Origin: JBGPIT01 sp041485125 | GTDB lineage: Bacteria; Desulfobacterota; Binatia; UTPRO1 | Length of the DNA stretch: 6,446 bases | Reading direction: 5' to 3' | Assembly: GCA_041485125.1 (NCBI GenBank) | Contig: JBGPIT010000291.1 | Location: forward strand, 1 to 6,446 | Shown here: positions 1-5,009 of the stretch, piece by piece | Layout of the letters: each line of letters starts with the position of its first letter | Numbering within the stretch: position 1 is the stretch's first letter | The notes under the pieces: model-generated | What the model was told of the DNA's origin: nothing | Database searches by the model: none | The model's input: only the letters and a program-made list of their open reading frames with translations | Position numbers and translations under genes: made by a program

Positions 1-200
1 GGGAGGCCGTCGACACCTTCTTCGACTACTACGCGAAGGACTGGGAGCTCGACATGCCGCTCTGGAACAACAAGATCTTCCGGCCGGTGCCCGTCCTGGC
101 GGAAGGCGACGGCGACATCGCGCGCTTCCGGCGCTGGTACAAGCAGTTCTACTCGGAGGACGTGCCGGTCGACTTCGAGACGCCGAAGGTGAGCGCGTGA
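1..200 (+). CDS. Rieske non-heme iron oxygenase, C-terminal fragment (gene enters from the left)
   Basis: The frame is open from base 3 to a TGA at 198-200 and gives the last 65 residues of a protein that begins outside the window. It is recognised by comparison with the complete Rieske oxygenase at 1706-2695. About 31 of 49 aligned residues are identical, including the FFD...DW.LD.P.W.NKI.RP.PVL block and the ending RFRRWY.QFY. In KshA-type oxygenases this C-terminal region holds the carboxylate ligand of the mononuclear iron; here the likely residue is the Asp of the L-D-M-P-L-W motif. The Rieske cluster domain lies upstream and cannot be seen. The aldehyde dehydrogenase gene starts 22 bases after the stop, so the two are probably cotranscribed. 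Family assignment is firm. Substrate is unknown; ring hydroxylation of a sterol-like or aromatic compound is an inference from the family. Confidence 0.88.
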   Translation, partial: EAVDTFFDYYAKDWELDMPLWNNKIFRPVPVLAEGDGDIARFRRWYKQFYSEDVPVDFETPKVSA

Positions 201-222
201 AGGCGGCGCGCTGAGACCGTCG

Positions 223-1677
223 ATGCTCGTCTTCGATCGCTTCTACATCGGCGGTGAGTGGGTGAAGCCGGACGGCTCCGGCACCTTCGACGTCCACAAC
301 GCGTCGACCGAAGCGCTGATGGGCCGCATCCCCGACGGCAGCCCCGCCGACGTCGACCGCGCCGTCGCCGCCGCGCGTGGCGCGCTCGAGAGCTGGGCGG
401 CGACAGACGCGACGAAGCGCGGCGAGTACCTGCGCCGCATCTCGCAAGGGTTGCTCGCGCGCCAGCACGAGCTGGTCGAGATCATCATCGACGAGCTCGG
501 CGCACCGCGGCCGATGACGTCGCAGTACATGGTCGCGTTTCCCGCCTCGACGCTCGCCTTCTACGCCGATCTCGTGAAGACGTTCGCGTTCGAGGAGCGC
601 ATCGGCAACTCGGTGATCGTGCGCGAGCCGGTTGGTGTGGTCGGTGCGATCACGCCGTGGAACTATCCCTTGCACCAGATCGTCGCGAAGGTCGGGCCGG
701 CGCTCGCGGCCGGGTGCACCATGGTCGTGAAGCCGAGCGAGGTGGTGCCGCTCTCGTGCTTCGTCTTCGCCGAGATCGTCCACGACGCCGGCCTGCCGCC
801 GGGCGTGTTCAACTTCCTCACCGGCTCCGGACCGGTCGTCGGCGAGGCGATCGCCGCGCATCCCGACGTCGACATGGTGACGTTCACGGGTTCGACGCGC
901 GCCGGCCGCCGCGTCGCGGAGCTCGCCGCGCGGACGGTGAAGAAGGTCTCGCTCGAGCTCGGCGGCAAGGCCGCGAACGTCATCCTCGACGACGCCGATT
1001 TCGAGAAGGCCGTCCGCACCGGCGTCGGCTACAGCTACATCAACTCCGGCCAGACCTGCGCGGCGTGGACGCGCATGCTCGTGCCACGCCAGCGTCACGA
1101 CGAGGCGGTGCGCATCGCCAAGGACGAGGCCGAGAAGGTGACGGTCGGCGACCCGAAGGTCGGCACCGCGCGGCTCGGCCCGGTGGTCTCGGCGACGCAG
1201 CGCGACCGCGTGCGCGACTACATCCGAAAGGGCGTCGCCGAGGGCGCCGACCTCGTGACCGGCGGCGCCGCGCCGCCGCCCGGCCTCGAGCGCGGCTACT
1301 ACGTGCGGCCGACCGTCTTCGCCAACGTCCGGAGCGCGATGACGATCGCGCAGGAAGAGATCTTCGGCCCGGTCCTCTGCATCCTCCCATACGACGGCGA
1401 GGTGGACGCGATCCGGATCGCGAACGACACGATCTACGGCCTCGGCGGCGCGGTGTGGAGCGGCGACGTCGAGCGCGCGAAGCGCGTGGCGCGCCGCATT
1501 CGCAGTGGCCAGCTCGACATCAACGGCGCGCCGTTCAATCCGATCGCGCCCTTCGGCGGCACCAAGCAATCCGGCGTCGGGCGCGAGCTCGGACGCTATG
1601 GTCTCGAAGAGTACCTGGAGCCGAAGGCGCTGCAGGTCGGGATGGAGCCGGTGCCCTTCGTCGTGCCCGGTGCATGA
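223..1677 (+). CDS. NAD(P)+-dependent aldehyde dehydrogenase (ALDH superfamily)
   Basis: This 484-residue protein has the usual length for the soluble ALDH superfamily, which oxidises aldehydes to carboxylates with NAD(P)+. The landmarks are in order: the oxyanion-hole Asn147 in TPWNYP, cofactor-binding Lys170 in VVKPSE, the FTGST loop at 221-225, the general base Glu245 in LELGGK, the catalytic Cys279 in GQTC, and the QEEIFGP cofactor motif near 377-383. No key residue is missing. The ATG at 223 fits the family's N-terminal start (FYIGGEWV), but its ribosome site is weak; AAGGCGG near 200-206 is rather far away, so translation may be coupled to the upstream oxygenase. The gene lies between two paralogous Rieske oxygenases with short gaps on both sides (22 and 28 bases), which suggests one operon and an aldehyde intermediate in the same pathway. 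The substrate cannot be told from sequence. Confidence 0.95.
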   Translation: MLVFDRFYIGGEWVKPDGSGTFDVHNASTEALMGRIPDGSPADVDRAVAAARGALESWAATDATKRGEYLRRISQGLLARQHELVEIIIDELGAPRPMTSQYMVAFPASTLAFYADLVKTFAFEERIGNSVIVREPVGVVGAITPWNYPLHQIVAKVGPALAAGCTMVVKPSEVVPLSCFVFAEIVHDAGLPPGVFNFLTGSGPVVGEAIAAHPDVDMVTFTGSTRAGRRVAELAARTVKKVSLELGGKAANVILDDADFEKAVRTGVGYSYINSGQTCAAWTRMLVPRQRHDEAVRIAKDEAEKVTVGDPKVGTARLGPVVSATQRDRVRDYIRKGVAEGADLVTGGAAPPPGLERGYYVRPTVFANVRSAMTIAQEEIFGPVLCILPYDGEVDAIRIANDTIYGLGGAVWSGDVERAKRVARRIRSGQLDINGAPFNPIAPFGGTKQSGVGRELGRYGLEEYLEPKALQVGMEPVPFVVPGA

Positions 1678-1705
1678 CGGCGCCGACAGCGAGGAGATCT
1701 CCCCC

Positions 1706-2695
1706 ATGACGCGCATCCCACTCCCACCGTTCCCGAACGGATGGTTCAGCCTCTGCTACGCCGACGAGGTCAGCGTCGGCGCGTTGCGCTCGGTGCACGC
1801 GCTCGGCCGCGACTTCGTCGTCTTTCGTGGCGAGGACGGCAAGGCGCGCGCGCTCGACGCGTACTGCGCCCACCTCGGCGCGCATCTCGGTTACGGCGGC
1901 ACGGTCGTCGGCTCGAGCGTGCGCTGTCCGTTTCACGCCTGGTGCTGGGACGGCGACAGCGGCCGCTGCACCGAGATCCCCTACGCCAAGAAGATCCCGC
2001 CGAAAGCGACGATGCGGGTGTGGCCGATGCTCGAGCAGAACGATCTGCTCTACGTCTACCACCACGTCGACGGCGCCGCGCCGGACTGGGAGCCCGATCG
2101 CATCCCGGAGATCGGCACCTCCGACTACTATCGGTACGACGCCCGCGAGTGGATCATCCGCTCGCACCCGCAAGAGGTGATGGAAAACGGCGTCGACTAC
2201 GCGCACTTCGTGACGCTCCACAAATGGGAGACCGTCAGCATGCGCTGGAAGCCCGAGGGCGTACGCTACGTGCTCGAGATCGACGTCGACACCGAGGCCG
2301 AGCAGCAGGCCGCGACGGCCTCCAACGCGACCCAGGTGAACTCCTACAACTCCGGACCCGGCTTTCTGTTCACCCGCGTCCGCGGCCCGATGAACGGCAT
2401 CGCGATGAACATGCTGACGCCGCTCGACCCCGAGCGCCTGCGCGTGCAGCACGCCTACTACGCGCACAAGAGCGTCGATCCGCAGATCGTGAAGGCGTTC
2501 TTCGATGCCTACGAGGCCGACTGGCACCTCGACTTCCCGATCTGGGAGAACAAGATCCACCGCCCGCGTCCGGTGCTGACCGAAGGCGAGGGCGACGTGC
2601 CGCGCTTCCGCCGCTGGTACCGTCAGTTCTACACCGACGCCCAGCTCGCGGCGGCGCAAGCGAGCGAGGCGGAGGTCCAGTCGTCGCCCGCGTGA
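1706..2695 (+). CDS. Rieske 2Fe-2S non-heme iron oxygenase, KshA/cholesterol-desaturase-like
   Basis: This 329-residue protein is the terminal oxygenase of a Rieske monooxygenase or desaturase system. The N-terminal Rieske domain carries CAH at residues 54-56 and CPFH at 74-77, the C-x-H and C-x2-H ligands of the 2Fe-2S cluster. It is followed by W-x-G-D and the IPYAKKIP segment typical of the KshA-like group. The catalytic domain has the mononuclear iron motif N161-G-V-D164-Y-A-H167-x4-H172, and Asp276 in LDFPIW is the likely third ligand. The ATG at 1706 is preferred because GAGGAGAT lies at 1691-1698 and the MTRIPLPPFPNGW start matches the family; the frame is open further upstream but overlaps the dehydrogenase gene. 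No ferredoxin or reductase partner is encoded here. It is a paralogue of the gene truncated at the window's left edge. KshA-like enzymes act on steroids, but the actual substrate is not shown. Confidence 0.94.
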   Translation: MTRIPLPPFPNGWFSLCYADEVSVGALRSVHALGRDFVVFRGEDGKARALDAYCAHLGAHLGYGGTVVGSSVRCPFHAWCWDGDSGRCTEIPYAKKIPPKATMRVWPMLEQNDLLYVYHHVDGAAPDWEPDRIPEIGTSDYYRYDAREWIIRSHPQEVMENGVDYAHFVTLHKWETVSMRWKPEGVRYVLEIDVDTEAEQQAATASNATQVNSYNSGPGFLFTRVRGPMNGIAMNMLTPLDPERLRVQHAYYAHKSVDPQIVKAFFDAYEADWHLDFPIWENKIHRPRPVLTEGEGDVPRFRRWYRQFYTDAQLAAAQASEAEVQSSPA

Positions 2696-2738
2696 GGACG
2701 ATCTGAGCAGTGTGGCTCGCGCTCCGCGGCGCGGCGCC

Positions 2739-3110
2739 TCACCACAGCAGCGCGACCTCGTAGCGCGCGATGTGGCGGTCGTTCGTCACCAACGTGAGCT
2801 CTTCGACCTGCGCTTGCGCGACCAGCATCCGGTCGAACGGATCTTGGTGATGCGCCGGAAGCCGCGCGGCGTGCTCGGCGTGCGCAAACGAAATCGCCAG
2901 CTTCTCGAACCCGCTCGATTCGACGCCGGCCTCGATCGTGCCGGGATATACCAGGCGTCCGAGCGCCGACTTGATGGCCGCTTCCCACGCCGTCGCTGCG
3001 CTGACGAAGACGACCGCGGCGCCGGCGATCGCTGCGCGAGCGGCCTTGGGGAGCCGGCGGTCGTTCGCCCGCCACCAGAGAAATGCCTGGGTGTCGAGCA
3101 GCAGTCTCAC
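2739..3110 (-). CDS. vapC: VapC-type PIN-domain ribonuclease toxin
   Basis: This is a 123-residue single PIN domain, the normal size for a VapC toxin, a Mg2+-dependent endoribonuclease held in check by its antitoxin. The acidic active-site pattern is complete: Asp6 in LLLDT, Glu43 in AATAWEAAIK, Asp93 in DPFDRMLVAQA and Asp111 in VTND. The start is a GTG at 3110-3108 whose bases overlap the antitoxin stop (GTGA), the classic translational coupling of such pairs. The frame is open further upstream with an ATG at 3398, but that extension would run through the antitoxin gene and adds nothing PIN-like. The gene is on the opposite strand to its neighbours and converges on the Rieske oxygenase, with only 43 bases between stops. 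The toxin looks intact. The RNA target is not predictable here. Confidence 0.92.
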   Translation of the reverse strand: MRLLLDTQAFLWWRANDRRLPKAARAAIAGAAVVFVSAATAWEAAIKSALGRLVYPGTIEAGVESSGFEKLAISFAHAEHAARLPAHHQDPFDRMLVAQAQVEELTLVTNDRHIARYEVALLW

Positions 3111-3352
3111 GAGCGCCCCGCGAAGGCATCGCGCAGGCGCTTCGGGAGCGGCGAGTCGAAGTCTTTCGAGACCCGGACCCGACCCTCCCAGCCGCCGGGC
3201 TTGCGAGGCGTCCGCGTCTCCCGCAGCGGGACGAGCTTCGCACGCGGCGTGCCTGCCTTGGCGATGATGATTTCCTCTCCCGCGGCCGCGCGGTCGACGA
3301 GCTTCGAAAGCGCTGTCTTGGCGGCATAGAGGTTGTAGATTCGTCTCGTCAT
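3107..3352 (-). CDS. Phd/YefM-type antitoxin of the VapC pair
   Basis: This 81-residue protein is encoded directly ahead of the PIN toxin and shares four bases with it. Residues 1-43 look like a Phd/YefM DNA-binding domain: an N-terminal YNLYAAKTALSKLVDRAAAGEE helix and strand region, then IIIAKAGTPRAKLVPL. The C-terminal half is basic and Gly/Pro-rich and ends in the toxin-binding type motif with DFDSPLP near 64-70, followed by a short helix. In known systems this family neutralises the toxin by wrapping its C-terminus into the active site, and it represses its own operon through the N-terminal domain. The palindromic sites just upstream at 3369-3421 agree with such autoregulation. The ATG at 3352 is the natural start; only a weak G-rich stretch (GGGGC) precedes it. 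Confidence 0.9.
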   Translation of the reverse strand: MTRRIYNLYAAKTALSKLVDRAAAGEEIIIAKAGTPRAKLVPLRETRTPRKPGGWEGRVRVSKDFDSPLPKRLRDAFAGRS

Positions 3353-3368
3353 GAGGCCCCGCCACGAG

Positions 3369-3421
3369 TTGGTCGAGCTTGACCAAGTCTACGAGCATTG
3401 CGTGACTTGATCAAGATCTTG
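3369..3421 (-). promoter_or_regulatory. Candidate operator of the toxin-antitoxin operon: overlapping palindromes and an imperfect inverted repeat
   Basis: The stretch holds nested symmetry. TTGGTC and GACCAA form an inverted repeat at 3369-3386. CTTGACCAAG (3378-3387) and the perfect palindrome CTTGATCAAG (3406-3415) are near-identical boxes 28 bases apart. Taken with their flanks, 3378-3389 and 3404-3415 form a 12-base inverted repeat with one mismatch and a 14-base spacer. CAAGATCTTG at 3412-3421 is a further perfect 10-base palindrome. These sites lie 17 or more bases upstream of the antitoxin start and overlap its candidate promoter. Binding by the antitoxin or toxin-antitoxin complex is an inference from how Phd/YefM systems behave. 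The forward oxidoreductase gene starts at 3446, so it could also be affected. Confidence 0.6.
3386..3414 (-). promoter_or_regulatory. Candidate sigma-70-like promoter for the antitoxin-toxin operon
   Basis: Reading the minus strand, TTGATC (3414-3409) serves as a -35 box and TAGACT (3391-3386) as a -10 box. Each matches four of six consensus bases, and the spacer is exactly 17 bases. Transcription would begin near 3379, about 27 bases before the antitoxin ATG. Both boxes fall inside the two arms of the inverted repeat described for the operator, so a bound repressor would cover them. The arrangement is convincing, but the boxes are imperfect and the host sigma factor preference is unknown. 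Confidence 0.4.
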
Positions 3422-3445
3422 CCCCATGACTAGAAAGGACTCCGA

Positions 3446-4444
3446 ATGCGCCTCGGATTGATGCTCGGCTACTGGATGCCCGACCCGTGGGATCCGACGG
3501 AGCTCGTCCTGGAAGCGGAGCGCCTCGGCTACGACTCGGCGTGGACGGCCGAGGCGTACGGCTCCGACGTGTTCTCGCCGCTGTGCTGGATCGGCGCGCG
3601 GACGACGCGCATCAAGCTCGGGACCGGGATCATGCAGATGGCGGCGCGCACGCCCGCGTGCGTCGCGATGACCGCGGCGACGATCGACCATCTCTCCGGC
3701 GGGCGACTCATCCTCGGCGTCGGCGTCTCCGGGCCGCAGGTCGTCGAAGGCTGGTACGGCGAGCCCTTTCCGCGGCCGCTCGAGCGCACCCGCGAGTTCA
3801 TTGCGCTGGTGCGAATGATGCTCCGCCGCGAGGGTCCCGTCACCTTCGACGGCAAGCACTACCAGCTGCCCTATCCGGGCGGCGCCGGCCTCGGGAAGCC
3901 GCTGAAGCTCATCGTGCGGCCGCGTCGCGCCGACATTCCGATCTACATGGGCGCCGAAGGACCGAAGAACGTCGCGCTTGCGACCGAGATCGCCGACGGC
4001 TGGCTGCCGCTCTTCTACTCGCCGTTTCGCAACGACGTCTACGCCGAGTCGCTGCGCGGCGTGCGGCCCGGCTTCGAGATCGCGTGCCCGGTCACGGTCG
4101 TCGTCAGCGACGACCTCGCGCAAGCCCTCTTGCCGATCAAGTGGATGCTTGCGTTCTACATCGGCGGCATGGGCGCGGCGGCGAAGAACTTCCACCTGAA
4201 CTTGATCGGGCGGCTCGGCTTCGAAGGTCCCGCGCGCGAGGTGCAACGACTCTTCCTCGCCGGCGACCGAGCCGCCGCGGCGGCGGCCGTGCCCGACGCG
4301 CTCGCCGACGAGATCTCGCTCGCCGGACCGCCCGAACGCATCCGCGATCGACTGCAAGCGTGGAAGGCGAGCCCGGTCACGACCATCCTCGCCGGCACGC
4401 GCGATCCCCAAGCGCTCCGCCTCCTCGCCGAAGCCGCGCTCTGA
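3446..4444 (+). CDS. LLM-class F420-dependent oxidoreductase, Rv3520c-like family
   Basis: This 332-residue protein is a bacterial luciferase-like TIM barrel. The MRLGLMLGYW start, EAERLGYDSAWTAEAYGSD at 23-41, RIKLGTGIMQMAARTP at 55-70, DHLSGGR at 81-87, GVSGPQVVEGWYG at 93-105 and MGAEGPKNVALA near 168-179 all recall the Mycobacterium tuberculosis Rv3520c group, as remembered and not aligned here. That group is predicted to use coenzyme F420 for hydride transfer. Its mycobacterial members sit among steroid-degradation genes, which fits the Rieske genes nearby, but the substrate is unknown. AAAGGA at 3434-3439 is a good ribosome site six bases before the ATG. The next gene begins 14 bases after this stop, so the two are cotranscribed. 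Use of FMN instead of F420 cannot be excluded by sequence alone. Confidence 0.92.
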   Translation: MRLGLMLGYWMPDPWDPTELVLEAERLGYDSAWTAEAYGSDVFSPLCWIGARTTRIKLGTGIMQMAARTPACVAMTAATIDHLSGGRLILGVGVSGPQVVEGWYGEPFPRPLERTREFIALVRMMLRREGPVTFDGKHYQLPYPGGAGLGKPLKLIVRPRRADIPIYMGAEGPKNVALATEIADGWLPLFYSPFRNDVYAESLRGVRPGFEIACPVTVVVSDDLAQALLPIKWMLAFYIGGMGAAAKNFHLNLIGRLGFEGPAREVQRLFLAGDRAAAAAAVPDALADEISLAGPPERIRDRLQAWKASPVTTILAGTRDPQALRLLAEAAL

Positions 4445-4445
4445 T

Positions 4446-4451
4446 AGGAGG
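4446..4451 (+). promoter_or_regulatory. Ribosome binding site AGGAGG
   Basis: A perfect AGGAGG begins just after the oxidoreductase stop and lies six bases before the ATG at 4458. It fixes the start of the SnoaL-like gene and is the strongest ribosome site in the window. It implies efficient translation from a shared message. Confidence 0.8.
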
Positions 4452-4457
4452 AAACCA

Positions 4458-4895
4458 ATGGAACGCGTGAGAGACTTCGTGAACTACGCGATCAAGTTCG
4501 AGCAGGCCTACGCCGGCGGTGATTGGTCGCTGATCGCGCCCTGCTTCACGGAAGACGCGGCCTACGTCGTCTCGGGCTCCGAGTCGTTCGCCGGCACACA
4601 CCAGGGGCGCGCCGCGATCCTCGCCTACTTCGCGGGCGTGACGCAGGCGTTCGACAAGCGCTTCGACTCGCGTGAGGTGCTCGTCATCGACGGTCCAAAG
4701 GAACGGGACGGCGCGATGTGGATGCGGTGGGCGACCATCTATCGCCTCACGGGCGCGCCCGACCTCCGCATGGAGGGCGAATCGACGGCGTTCTTCGACG
4801 GCGCGCGGATGCGCCGGCTCGAGGACTGGATCCCGCCCGAGTACGCCGCCGCGACGACAGCGTACATGTCCGAGCACGGCGCGAAGCTCCGCTAG
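4458..4895 (+). CDS. SnoaL/NTF2-like small protein
   Basis: This 145-residue protein has the pattern of a SnoaL-like cone fold. It has an N-terminal helix with FEQAYAGGDWSLIAPCFTEDAAY (an amphipathic helix followed by the FTEDA.Y strand start), a middle GTHQGRAAILAYFAGVTQAFDKRF stretch, and beta strands with MWMRWATIYRLTGAPDLRMEGESTAFFDG. It ends in a helix, IPPEYAAATTAYMSEHGAKL. The superfamily includes ketosteroid isomerases, polyketide cyclases, dehydratases and non-enzymatic ligand binders. No catalytic assignment is safe here. It follows the F420-type oxidoreductase by 14 bases with a perfect AGGAGG, so it probably acts on or binds a related metabolite. Start and length are well supported. 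No signal peptide or membrane segment is visible, so it should be cytoplasmic. Confidence 0.88.
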   Translation: MERVRDFVNYAIKFEQAYAGGDWSLIAPCFTEDAAYVVSGSESFAGTHQGRAAILAYFAGVTQAFDKRFDSREVLVIDGPKERDGAMWMRWATIYRLTGAPDLRMEGESTAFFDGARMRRLEDWIPPEYAAATTAYMSEHGAKLR

Positions 4896-4954
4896 CTCTT
4901 CACCAAACGGGCCGGCATCGCCGTCGCCCATCGACGCGAAGAACCCATGAGGGT

Positions 4955-4982
4955 TTCTCAACGACGTTGGCAGCGGTATGGT
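4955..4982 (+). promoter_or_regulatory. Weak candidate promoter for the selenoprotein gene
   Basis: TTCTCA (4955-4960) and TATGGT (4977-4982) each match four of six consensus bases with a 16-base spacer. A transcript would start near 4989, about 20 bases ahead of the GTG at 5010. The rest of the 114-base gap (4896-5009) holds a small AACCC/GGGTT hairpin at 4942-4955 and nothing else that I can name. Confidence 0.2.
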
Positions 4983-5009
4983 CCACCCCGGAATCCGAGG
5001 ACACCCGCA

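Noticed and set aside
1505..1705. N-terminal extension of the second Rieske oxygenase to an ATG at 1505
   Set aside because: It would overlap the aldehyde dehydrogenase for over 170 bases with a Ser/Arg-rich, shadow-like sequence. The ATG at 1706 has a good ribosome site and the family-like start.
1535..2659. Long minus-strand open frame opposite the Rieske oxygenase
   Set aside because: The Val/Arg/Ala-rich composition and lack of recognisable motifs mark it as a shadow of the Rieske gene's codon bias.
2711..2746. TGTGG/CCACA inverted repeat between the convergent Rieske and VapC genes as a bidirectional terminator
   Set aside because: The arms are 5 bases with a 26-base GC-rich interior and no T tract, and one arm runs into the toxin's coding end. 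Too weak to call.
3407..3436. Forward promoter TTGATC/TAGAAA for the F420-type oxidoreductase
   Set aside because: The boxes have an 18-base spacer, but the -10 candidate overlaps the gene's own ribosome site, so a transcript would start nearly at the ATG and lose it.
4947..5009. Upstream in-frame ATG at 4947 as the selenoprotein start
   Set aside because: It sits in the loop of a small AACCC/GGGTT hairpin, has only a weak purine stretch before it, and adds an Arg/Pro-rich tail that does not resemble the family. The GTG at 5010 has GAGGA at a good distance. It is not fully excluded.
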